Assembly: GCA_031835245.1 (NCBI GenBank)
Contig: JAVKOQ010000159.1
Coordinates: forward strand, 1-50,000
Source of the DNA: Balamuthia mandrillaris
Lineage: Eukaryota; Discosea; Longamoebia; Balamuthiidae
Reading direction: 5' to 3'
Length of the DNA stretch: 50,000 nt
A model generated the notes under the pieces. It worked only from the letters and a program-made list of their open reading frames with translations. It did not search any database and was not told the origin of the DNA. Shown here piece after piece: positions 11,590 to 20,365 of the stretch; position 1 is the stretch's first letter, and each line of letters begins with the position of its first letter. Position numbers and translations under genes: made by a program.

Positions 11590-11994
11590 AACAACAAGAA
11601 ACGACAAGAAAGAAAGAAAGAAAGAAAGAAACGACAAGAAAGAAACAAGAACAAAAAACAAGAAGGAGAAGGTAAACGTACACAGATGAAGGAGATGAGG
11701 TTGAAAGGTGGTTTAAGCCAAGGACTTGCAGCGAACAAGATGGTAAAGACCGTGGTGAAGGCTCCCATCAAAATGGCTCCTGTTGTTTCCACATAAAACC
11801 ATAGTGCTGCTCCCAACTTTTTCAAAGTTAAACGAAGCCATCATGATGGCACAAAAACAAAAAGGGGATCATAGTGGTACCACTTGGAACACAATCACAC
11901 CGATGGGGGCGAGCTTGCGGACCAGTCGTCTCTCTTCCTGCCGCATCCCGCCTTCTCTCTCTTTCACTTTCGAGGTTTTGACTGTCACGGCCAT
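9958..11994 (-). CDS. Multi-pass membrane protein with folate-receptor-like extracellular domain, copy B
   Basis: This is the tandem paralogue of 7750-9730 with the same seven-exon plan, including the 26-nt microexon, and about 428 residues. It starts MAVTVKTSKVKEREGG at 11994, with a longer basic N-terminus than copy A. The transmembrane half is similar but diverged (FGAxxTTVFTILFAASPW-like segment, YVFYLLTGSIWILLWFSSY). The Cys-rich extracellular half and C-terminal tail are almost the same as copy A. One intron is expanded with AAAG repeats (TTTC on the sense strand, 11450-11650) and another with AAG repeats. The contrast between diverged 5' exons and identical 3' exons suggests gene conversion. 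The function is inferred only from the folate-receptor-like cysteine pattern. Confidence 0.75.
11449..11650 (-). repeat. AAAG (sense TTTC) microsatellite in copy B intron
   Basis: About 200 nt of AAAG tetranucleotides with short interruptions (ACGAC, ACAAC) on the plus strand. It lies in the intron between exons 2 and 3 of copy B; the same intron in copy A has no such array. Confidence 0.95.
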
Positions 11995-12044
11995 CCAATA
12001 ATTTTTTGGTGAATGTTGATTTTTTTTGGATATTATTTGACCCG

Positions 12045-12095
12045 TTTAGCCTATTTTAACCCTTTTTGATAAATATTCCATTAAAATAGGCTAAA
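12045..12095. repeat. Perfect 15-bp inverted repeat with 21-nt spacer
   Basis: TTTAGCCTATTTTAA at 12045-12059 is exactly inverted at 12081-12095. The surrounding 12000-12240 DNA is AT-rich and otherwise featureless. It lies between the divergent starts at 11994 (-) and 12286 (+). It could be a cruciform or protein-binding site, or the ends of a very small remnant element. Confidence 0.7.
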
Positions 12096-12285
12096 TATTA
12101 TACATTAATAATTTCCATATTTAGTTCTGTTTGGTAATTTTGAATTTTGTTGACATTATTCAGGAGATGTTTGATTTTTTATTGGTAGTGATTCATTTTT
12201 GATTTTTGATTGGTGCTTACTTTGATCAAAAGATTTTTCGACGCCAAAAAATTTTAACAGAACTGACGAAGAACAAAGAAGAAGA

Positions 12286-14028
12286 ATGGACCCTACCTGC
12301 CGAAGCTGTTGCAACTATCCCTGTGACTGCGGTCAGGCCATCGGTGTGCCCTTCAGCGATGCCCTGTGCGACCAGATGGGGTACGAAAGAGGGTCCTTCC
12401 GGCAGTCGGCCGGTCCCAAAGGGTTCGAGATCGTGGGACCTTCCGTCCTGGCTCAACGCGAGCAAGAAGCCTTGGACGCTGGTGTGCTTGACAACCTTCG
12501 GGGCATGCAGTTCCTTTCTTCTTCGGCACACGATGGAGGAGCTCTTTTTCTGTATGGACACAAAGAAGCGGTTTTGTTGGAACCCGCTTCATCTGCTACT
12601 TCTTCCGTTAGGAAGACTTCATTGCCTGTGGCGTATGGTTTTGGCGAGCCAACTGCCTCTCCAGACAGAAGGTGGTTGGCGAGGACCACGCGTGACCAAA
12701 TTCTTGTGCAACAGCTAACGGAAGAGGAAACAGAAGGGGAGAAAAAAGCTGCTCTAGAAACCGTTTGCAGCGTTGCAGTCCCCGATGCCACCATCGTTGC
12801 TTGGCTACATCGTCAATCTTCTGCTTCGTCTTCTTCTTCATCCTCAACACCCGCGTTGACTCCAACAGGACAAATATGGTGCAGAGCCGGCGAGCAACTG
12901 ATCGAATGGTCTCCTTTATCTTCTTCTTTACGGATTGGCTACTGGCCGAATGATTGTCCTTCGTTGAAAGGCAGAAGCTCGGACACCGATGGGTGGCAGC
13001 TGGTTGCTCACTCGGACAGAGAAGTTGGCTCTGGCTGCATTTTAGCTCTCTTTGTCAAGAAAGCATTCAACTCTCGACTGGTCTTGTGTGGGATCTATCA
13101 CGATGACGACCAAGGACAACAGAAAGAGAACAGATTGAGAGTGGAAGTTTTGAGAAAGATGGACGGAGGACACTATAGCGACAACATTGCTGCTCTGTTC
13201 ACTATTCCTGAGGCAAGTGAAGAACGCTTTGTGGACCTGTACCTTTCTGTTGGAACAATGCTCTCCTTCTATCACTTGAGCGTGGCAGACCTTCTCTCAA
13301 CTGCTACCACTAGCAAACCCTCTTCGCCTTTACCTTCCATCTCCGAAATCAGAGCAGATATCAAGCAGTTCAACTTGCAAAGCGAGTTTGGACGAGCTGG
13401 AGGGTTCAGCAGTGGACTTGTTGACGTTTGGTTGGCTGGACAGTACAGCGGATCCACGGACTTGGATGGAACTGCCAAACGTTTGCATGCTCATTTCATC
13501 GCTCCAGCCAAATCTTTCTTGCAAAAGCTCAACGAGCAACCCAAACCGATGGAAGCACCTCATACGCAATGGTCTGGGATTTCTGCTTTGCAAGGGGACG
13601 GAAAGTTGAAGATGCACGCATTGGTGGAAGTGGGTGGAAAAGAAGAAGGAGAGCAGAAGAAGAGAGTGTTGGTGGCTTCATGTTTGGAGAATTGGTACAG
13701 TTGGGCGTTCCATTTGTTTGGAATTGTGCATGCTGAAGAGGGCGAAGATGAGAAGAAAACGGTCATCACGTACATGAACACGAAAGGAACTGGTGTGCAG
13801 GTTGGACAAAGGGACGTTGTGTGGGGAGAGAAGAAGGAAACAAGGGAAGAGGTGATGAGGGTTTGGTTCTCTGTTGATAAGAAAGACGTCTACAAGTTAG
13901 AGTTTCATGTGAAGGAAATGGCATCGGAGGAGGGTTTCATCGGACATTCAATGAACCAGCAGGAAGCATCAGAAGAAGGAACCGTGAGAGGCATGCTTCG
14001 TCCCAACGAGGCACTCAAGATCTCATAG
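12286..14028 (+). CDS. Uncharacterised 580-residue protein with N-terminal cysteine cluster
   Basis: A single uninterrupted frame of 580 residues with even amino-acid composition, unlike the repeat-driven frames nearby. I do not recognise the family. The N-terminus has six Cys in its first 16 residues (CRSCCNYPCDCG), a possible metal-binding or disulfide knob, although no signal peptide is visible. The rest looks like a mixed alpha/beta globular protein with one short Ser-rich loop (about residues 183-191). No transmembrane segment is evident. The start is the first ATG in frame, and it follows AT-rich DNA. It is divergent from the copy B receptor gene and convergent with the ARF gene. Lack of introns contrasts with most neighbours but is shared with the ARF and F-box genes downstream. 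Confidence 0.75.
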   Translation: MDPTCRSCCNYPCDCGQAIGVPFSDALCDQMGYERGSFRQSAGPKGFEIVGPSVLAQREQEALDAGVLDNLRGMQFLSSSAHDGGALFLYGHKEAVLLEPASSATSSVRKTSLPVAYGFGEPTASPDRRWLARTTRDQILVQQLTEEETEGEKKAALETVCSVAVPDATIVAWLHRQSSASSSSSSSTPALTPTGQIWCRAGEQLIEWSPLSSSLRIGYWPNDCPSLKGRSSDTDGWQLVAHSDREVGSGCILALFVKKAFNSRLVLCGIYHDDDQGQQKENRLRVEVLRKMDGGHYSDNIAALFTIPEASEERFVDLYLSVGTMLSFYHLSVADLLSTATTSKPSSPLPSISEIRADIKQFNLQSEFGRAGGFSSGLVDVWLAGQYSGSTDLDGTAKRLHAHFIAPAKSFLQKLNEQPKPMEAPHTQWSGISALQGDGKLKMHALVEVGGKEEGEQKKRVLVASCLENWYSWAFHLFGIVHAEEGEDEKKTVITYMNTKGTGVQVGQRDVVWGEKKETREEVMRVWFSVDKKDVYKLEFHVKEMASEEGFIGHSMNQQEASEEGTVRGMLRPNEALKIS

Positions 14029-14383
14029 AAGGTCGTTGCTCCACGACGCGTGTTTTCTGTACTCTGTTATGATTTTACCAAACAGTTTTCTACGATAAAA
14101 AACTTTCGTAACTGTTTTTTTAAGAAGCAACTTTGAAACGCAGATAAAAAGCAAATGCAAGACAGACAGGCCCTGGAGAAGTGTACGGTTACAGAAGAGG
14201 TGGTGGGACCCTGATTGTGCTTGCCTCTACGACGAGCAGTTGGTCCGTGCCAAACTTTATTTCACAATATATCGAAAATCAACCAAAAAGAAGGAGATAA
14301 GAAGAGAATGTTCCTTAACAGATACATGGTATCATTATCAATTTTATTACGTTTGTACATATCTTTGCCACAAAGTTGTCAGC
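14029..14383. other. Convergent 3' flanks of the unknown gene and the ARF gene
   Basis: No gene or notable repeat was recognised. The interval should contain both 3' untranslated regions and polyadenylation signals. Small frames here are short and unsupported. Confidence 0.5.
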
Positions 14384-14920
14384 TCATCGTCTTTCGTTCA
14401 CTGCCCTTGACAACCAATCCAACCCCTCTTGAAGGCCCTCACCTCTTGTGGCGCACGTGGCCTGGATGAACCACTTCCTCTCTTTCATGGCGTGCAGTCC
14501 CAGCCGGTCGCTGACCTCCGCCACGCTCATAGCCTCCGGCATGTCCATCTTGTTGGCCAAAACTAACACGGCAGTCTCCCTCATCTGGTCCTCCCTCAGC
14601 ATCCTGTGCAGCACTTCGCAGGCCTCTTCCGTCCGATCCCTATCGTTGGCGTCCACCACGAAGATGACACCCTGAGTGCCCTCGAAATAGTACCTCCAGA
14701 GCAGGCGGAGTTTGTCCTGGCCTCCAACATCCCATACGGTGAACTGGATGTTTTTGTACTGTATCGTTTCCACGTTGAAGCCTACCGTGGGAATGGTGGT
14801 GATTGCTTCGCCCAATTTGAGCTTGTAGAGAATGGTGGTCTTGCCGGCGGCGTCCAGCCCGACCATCAGTATCCGAACGTCTTTCCTACCCCAGTTGAAC
14901 TTTGCCAATAGGCCTCCCAT
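14384..14920 (-). CDS. ARF-family small GTPase
   Basis: A 178-residue ARF-type GTPase for vesicle-coat recruitment at endomembranes. Motifs are all visible: P-loop GLDAAGKT, switch [10 protein letters not shown], switch [12 protein letters not shown], base-binding NKMD (usually NKQD) and CATRG (usually CATSG). I chose the internal ATG giving MGGLLAKF because Gly2 is the N-myristoylation site typical of ARFs. The frame is open upstream to another ATG at 14983, which would bury that glycine. Sequence from [19 protein letters not shown] onward is very close to ARF1, with a shorter, divergent N-terminal helix. The gene has no intron. Its 5' flank (14921-15200) carries TGACGTCA and GTCGAC sites and is shared with the divergent F-box gene. 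Confidence 0.93.
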   Translation of the reverse strand: MGGLLAKFNWGRKDVRILMVGLDAAGKTTILYKLKLGEAITTIPTVGFNVETIQYKNIQFTVWDVGGQDKLRLLWRYYFEGTQGVIFVVDANDRDRTEEACEVLHRMLREDQMRETAVLVLANKMDMPEAMSVAEVSDRLGLHAMKERKWFIQATCATRGEGLQEGLDWLSRAVNERR

Positions 14921-15200
14921 TTGCCTCGATGAACTCTGTATGTTTTCTTTTGTTTCGCTTTCGATTCTTGTTGCCACTAACATGCTGCTATATATACCAT
15001 GAAAGGTTCACCCAACAGGCCCAACGACGTCGAAGGCACAACATAGGAAGCATCGACGTCGTTTATGCTTCTCTTCCATGAACGGAATGTTAGGTCGACT
15101 TTAAATGTGACATCATCCCTCTAGTTTGCGTGACGTCACGTTAGGATCGTGTCGTCCTGGAATATTCGTGTCGTCGTGAAGTGATCGAACACTACAGAAA
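14921..15200. promoter_or_regulatory. Divergent promoter of the ARF and F-box/repeat genes
   Basis: The 280-bp gap carries TGACGTCA at 15131-15138, GTCGAC at 15094-15099 and two GACGTC-type sites near 15025 and 15055. These are the same motif classes found in the other divergent gaps. Confidence 0.45.
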
Positions 15201-16940
15201 ATGCAGTCCGAAGGCATTCATGTGCCAGAAGAGCTGTGGTCCCTCATCCTAGCGGCTCTTCCAGCCAACTTCGTGGCCGTGGCGGCCCGTGCCTGCCGCC
15301 TTTGGTACGCTTGCAGCGACCCCAGCCTTCGCAACAAGCTCTGCCTCAAACCCATTTGCGAGAGCGTTGCGTTGCTTGGTTGGGCCTTCCTGGAGGGCAC
15401 CGACACCGACCAAAAGGGGTGCGACAAGGCAGACGACGTTTGTTGGGTCCTCGCTGAAAAGGGACGCCTGGACCTTCTGAAATGGGCCAGAGAGCACGGC
15501 TTTCCTTGGGACGAACGGCTTTGCCACACAGCCGCTGAGCACGGCCATTTGGAACTGTTGCAATGGGCCAGGGAGGAGAAGAACGGTTGTTGTCCTTGGA
15601 GCGTTATTACCTGCCACAAAGCGGCTCAATACGGCCACTTGCGACTGCTTCAGTGGGCCAGAGAGAACGAATGTCCTTGGGACTCTCGTACCTTCAGATT
15701 TGCTGCCAAAGGAGGACACCTGCATGTCCTGCGGTGGCTCAAGGAGGCCGGCTGTCCCCCCCACCCTCATCTATGTCGGGAGGCCGCCAAGTACGGACAC
15801 TTGGAAGCGTTGAAGTGGATTTGCTCCAACTTCGATACCACGCAATGGAAACGAAACCCAAACACATGTGCCAAAGCGGCTGCACAGGGCCATCTGGAGG
15901 TTTTGCATTGGGCCAAAGAGAACGGCTTTGCTTGGGATAAATGGACGTGCAGGTGTGCAGCTAGGAATGGCCATTTGCACGTTCTACAATGGGCCTTTAA
16001 CAACGGATATTCTTCAGATAAAGAAGCAATATGCGCAAGCGCAGCAGAGGGAGGACAGTTGGAGCTATTACGATGGCTGAGAGAGGAACAAGGGTGCCCT
16101 TGGAATGCCAAAACGTGCGCTCGTGCAGCTTTTGAAGGGCACCTGGACGTGTTGCAATGGGCAAGAGAGAGAGGATGTCCTTGGGACCAATGGACTTGTG
16201 CCTCAGCTGCCGCTGGAAACCATTGGCAAGTGCTGCAGTGGGCTAGAGAAAACGGATGTCCTTGGGACGAAATGACCTGCGCTGCAGCTGCTGAACAAGG
16301 CCACTTGGAACTATTGCAGTGGGCCAGACAGAACGGCTGTCCTTGGGACCAACGCACGACATCCTCTGCTGTGGAGTGGTTTACGCACATGGATGTACTT
16401 GAATGGGCTTTGCAAAACGGATGTCCTTGCAATCCCTTCACCTGCAGTTTTTTGGCTGGCAGAGGAAGGCTTAACCTCCTGCAACAGGCGATGGCCACTC
16501 GTGGCTCCTTGTGGGATGCCTCCACTTGTTCTGCTGCTGCAAGAGGCGGCCATCTGAACGTTTTGAAATGGGCCAGGGAGAGCGGATGTCCTTGGAACGC
16601 CAAGACTGTAGTCAAGCAAGCTGCTGCAAATGGACATCTGGAGGTGGTGAAATGGGCGAGGCAAAACGGATGCAATTGGAACGAGAAGACATGTGCTGCT
16701 GCGGCAGGAGGAGGACACTTGGAAGTTTTGCAGTGGTTGAGAGAGAGTGGTTGTCCTTGGGACGAAAAGACATGTTGGCACGCAGCGAGCAACGGCCATT
16801 TAAAGGTGTTGCAGTGGGCCAGAGAGAACGGATGTCCTTGGGACCAGATGACCTGCATGGTGGCTGCTGTGAATGGCCACACGGAGGTGTTACTGTGGGC
16901 GAGAGAGAATGGCTGCCCCGAAGGTCTTCGTACATTCTGA
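15201..16940 (+). CDS. F-box protein with about 18 WARENGCPWD-type (ankyrin-like) repeats
   Basis: An intronless 579-residue protein. Residues about 6-50 (VPEELWSLILAALPANFVAV, then CRLWY) fit an F-box, which would dock to SKP1 in an SCF ubiquitin ligase. From about residue 85 to the end run some 18 units of roughly 27 residues, consensus GHLEVLQWARENGCPWDxxT followed by CxxAA. This ankyrin-related repeat is common in protists such as amoebae and brown algae, and probably binds protein substrates. Repeats 4, 5, 7, 12 and 13 have drifted from the consensus. The last one stops short after NGCPEGLRTF. The strong nucleotide periodicity (about 81 nt) creates a false antisense frame of 371 residues. 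Convergent with the HA-repeat gene, whose stop is 62 bp away. Confidence 0.88.
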   Translation: MQSEGIHVPEELWSLILAALPANFVAVAARACRLWYACSDPSLRNKLCLKPICESVALLGWAFLEGTDTDQKGCDKADDVCWVLAEKGRLDLLKWAREHGFPWDERLCHTAAEHGHLELLQWAREEKNGCCPWSVITCHKAAQYGHLRLLQWARENECPWDSRTFRFAAKGGHLHVLRWLKEAGCPPHPHLCREAAKYGHLEALKWICSNFDTTQWKRNPNTCAKAAAQGHLEVLHWAKENGFAWDKWTCRCAARNGHLHVLQWAFNNGYSSDKEAICASAAEGGQLELLRWLREEQGCPWNAKTCARAAFEGHLDVLQWARERGCPWDQWTCASAAAGNHWQVLQWARENGCPWDEMTCAAAAEQGHLELLQWARQNGCPWDQRTTSSAVEWFTHMDVLEWALQNGCPCNPFTCSFLAGRGRLNLLQQAMATRGSLWDASTCSAAARGGHLNVLKWARESGCPWNAKTVVKQAAANGHLEVVKWARQNGCNWNEKTCAAAAGGGHLEVLQWLRESGCPWDEKTCWHAASNGHLKVLQWARENGCPWDQMTCMVAAVNGHTEVLLWARENGCPEGLRTF

Positions 16941-17002
16941 TTGCTCGCTTTCTTGCTATCTCATGTTTGTTTCTCATGTTACATACAAAAGTGGAGCAAA
17001 TG

Positions 17003-19893
17003 TTATTGTTGGTTATTTTGCCTCTCGAGGGAGAAGGCGGTCATATGCTGTTGTTCGTTTGCTTCCACAAAAACATCAGCCTCGTCCAGTTGTTGAAAGC
17101 TGTTGCCAACTATAACGGTTTGGACAGAAGAGGCCAAAGATGTTGATGAAGCAGGGCCAACATGATGAAACGTTACGACATTCTCACTCATTAGTCGATC
17201 ACCATTTGCTTCATCTTCTTTACTTTCTTTTCCAATGCTACCATCATCCCCTTCTTCCTCACCATTCTGTTGTGGTTGTGGTGTTGTTGGCGAAGAAGAG
17301 GAAGCAGAAGAAGATGAAACAGAGCCCGAGGAAGCTGCTGATGCCTCCTTACTATTGCAGGTACTGTTGCAAACTAGTTCTACTCTCCAAACAAATCCGA
17401 CCGAATCCAACTCCTTTATCCGTTCCTCGCTCAACCTTCCATTTTTCCGCAACTGTCTCGTGGTGTGCACCCATGTCCCCAACTTTGGATTCCGCTTCCA
17501 CTTAATGGGAACTCTGCAATGCCCAAACTCCTCCACAAAGTCGCGCAGCGCCTGAACCTTGTCCGCCCAAGTCTCACTGTTGTCGTGCTGTTGCAAGCAC
17601 CAAACGAAACCCAAGGAACGCAGCTCGTTCTCTCGTTGTGGATCTAACTTGCTGTTTTTCTTGGCTTGACGGATGGTGTGCACCCATGTGCCTAATTGAG
17701 GATTCTCTTTCCATTTGATGGGCACTTTACAGTGACCAAACCGTTCTTTGAATTCTTTCAACTCTGCGGAAGAAACGATATCAATTAACAAAAGGAACTG
17801 AAAAGAAGGGCAGAAGAAAGAGAAGAATAAACTACGAAAACCAGAACAGAATATCTAGCCAACAGCGCAAGGAAAACAAAGAGAAAAAACTAATTTCAAG
17901 TCAAACCTTTAAACCGTTTCTCAAATTTAGCTTCATTGCTCAAGTCCTGATGCCGCCAAACAAAGTCCAAAGCATCCAGTTCCTTCTGCTTCTCCTCACT
18001 CAACTTTCCCATTCGCTTCAGCTGCCGTGCTGTATGCACCCATGCTCCCAATTGTGGATTTGCTCTATACCGCATCGGCACACGACAGTGGCCATGTTCT
18101 TCGATGAATGCCTTCAGTTGCTCCACTCTTTCGGACCATTTGAGGCGAGAATTATTGTTATCCGAAGAGGAAGAGGAATCTCCCTTTTTGCGTCGCGATC
18201 GTTTTTGAGAGGATGATTTTTTTTTCTGGTTTTGTTGTGGTTCTGTTTCTGCTTCCTTTTCGTCATTGTGTGACTGCCGATCTGTGGCAGTTCCAACTTC
18301 TTTATCCCTTTCGGCTGTTTCTATTATCCGTTCTGTATTTCCCTCTCTCTCAATACGTTCTTCTGTCATCTGTTGGCTTTCCCGCTCGTTATAGGCTCGG
18401 CTTTTACTTAGCGAAGATGGCGAAGGTCCAATGAGTATGGAAGCATCTTCTGTTTCCATCATCGATTGGAGTCCATCAGCCAGAAAGCAGTTCATCGTTT
18501 GTTGTGAAGAAGAGAGCGAAGTCGACAAAGAAGAAGTAGAACGATTGGCAGTAGAATTAGTCAACTCTGATGGAGTCGATAATCGAGTTGTCGTTGTTGT
18601 TGAAGTGGTTGAGGATTCATCTTCGCCAGCTGTCTCCGTTATGAAGCTAAACAAGTCGGCTTCATCTTCCTCCGTTACTCGTCGCCTCTTTTCTTGTTGT
18701 TGCTGCAATGTTGATGCTGTCGTTGGGATTTCGTCATCTGCTTCTTCTTGTCGTAGACGTTTTTGGTGCAAAGAAATCCTAGTTGCGTCTTCTTCGTTAC
18801 TCCTTCCGTCAAATGTTGAAGATGACTCGCTGTTATTTGTTAAAGTCTTTTCGTTGTTTTGTTTGTCCCTTTGTACATCTGAAGAAGAGTGAGAAGGAGG
18901 TTGATGATGAGTGATAACATCTAACAGATGCAAGTCAGGCGGATCCTCTGAGCCGCTCACCAACTGCGAGACAAACGAGTCGTTTGCTTCATCTACAGTC
19001 GAATTATTGTGATGGTGAGAAAACAGGTCGTGATGAGAATGATGATGCAGAGAGGATGAGGAAGAAGCAGAGGAGGAGGAAACAGAGGAAGCAGAAGCAG
19101 AAGAAGATGATGAAGAAGGAGCAGAAGCAGAGGAAGCCGAAGGTCGAGCTACAGAGCCAAAGTGGAAATGTGGGTGAGGCATGGGAAGGTGATGGTGATG
19201 AGGCGAAGTGACCGCAGAGGAGGCTGAAGAGGAGGAAGCAGAAGAAACGGCGGAAGTGACGTGGTGGTCTTCCTCCAATCCGCCCATCAGTTCCTCCTCG
19301 CTAAAGGAGGCGGGATCCAGCGAGAGTTCCAAATGAGGCGGGGCAGTGGCTAAGGGATGATGGTGGTGGTGCAGGTGACGTTGATGCATCAGAGGAGAGT
19401 GAGAGTGAGCGTGAGCGTGAGCGTGAGAGGGATGCGGAGGAGGCATCATGGGTGAGGAAGAAGAGGAAGAAGCGGAAGAAGAAGAAAGAAGAGAAGGCGG
19501 AGGTGCTGCAAAGAGTCTTTCATCAAAGGGAACACGTTCGTCGTCTTCATCTTCGTCCTCTTCGTCTTCTAGGTCTTCTTCTTCTTCGTCATCTTCTTCT
19601 TCTTCTTCAGAAAAGTGGTGCTGAGAGAAAGAAACCGAAGACGAAGAGGAAGAGGAATGGGTTGAGGTTTGATGATGATCCTCACCGCCGGCGGTGGTGA
19701 GCTGCAGCGGAGGGAACGCACTCAGCGGCGAGGAAGTGGCGGCAGCAGCAGAATGCGGAGAAGCAGAACGAGCCAAAAAGTGCGCCAAGGAAGGGGAGGA
19801 GCGAGAAGCCCGTTGGGAAGAAGACGAAGCAGCAACAGCCACAGATTTGTTTGGGGGATCGTCTGGCGCTGTTTGTGCGGAATCTTCCATCAT
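17003..19893 (-). CDS. Helicase-associated (HA) domain protein with long Ser/His/acidic N-terminus
   Basis: Two exons (17907-19893 and 17003-17763) give 915 residues. Three HA-domain units (Pfam Helicase_associated) are visible: one ends exon 1 (HGHCRVPMRYRANPQLGAWV), two lie in exon 2 (FGHCKVPIKWKENPQLGTWV and FGHCRVPIKWKRNPKLGTWV). Each has the GHCxVP...P.LGxWVxxxR signature and ends LGFVW or similar. No helicase core is present. HA units are thought to bind nucleic acid; stand-alone HA proteins are abundant in some protists. The first 550 residues or so are low complexity: Ser, His, Glu/Asp and Pro runs, with basic RSRRKKGDSSSSS just before the first unit. That fits a nuclear protein, but the role is unknown. 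It starts at 19893 (MMEDSAQTAPDD). Confidence 0.82.
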
Positions 19894-20365
19894 GATGAGG
19901 CCGATCGTTAAAAAATTTTAAAACTAAAGTAATAAATACTATGTACTGCACCACGAAAAAGTGAGTTTTTCTAATAAATACAAGAAAACAAAACGAACGA
20001 ACCGCTGGGTTTAAATCCGTTGCACCATTCCCTCGTTGATCTCTCCCTTTCTTTCTTTTCGTGTCGACAAAAAGAAGCATGGAATGCTAACAATGCGTTG
20101 ACGTCAGCAATCAATTGTGTCGACGTAAAAATGTATAAAATGCGAGGAATGTGGTGACGTCAATACATTTTGATGACGTCACGACTTTTCACCAAAAAAA
20201 GAGCGGAGCGCGCCTGTTGAGGCAACAAGAGTAAAAAAGAAAGAGGATTGAGCTTCACAGGCAACGGCAGTGCACTCGGACCGTTGAACACAACTGGCGA
20301 AAACCACTAACGCACATCCCTCTATAATTAAAAGCCACAACGTTTTGTACTATCAGCAAAAAATT
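19894..20365. promoter_or_regulatory. Divergent promoter with three TGACGTCA and two GTCGAC sites
   Basis: Between the HA gene (-) and the S9-fold gene (+). TGACGTCA occurs at 20099, 20155 and 20174, the last two only 19 bp apart. GTCGAC occurs at 20063 and 20119. A TATA-like TATAAAA lies at 20134-20140. This is the densest cluster of both motifs in the window. Confidence 0.55.

Noticed and set aside
15767-16882. 371-residue minus-strand frame across the F-box/repeat gene
   Set aside because: Antisense shadow produced by the 81-nt periodic repeats; the plus frame carries the conserved F-box and repeat signature.
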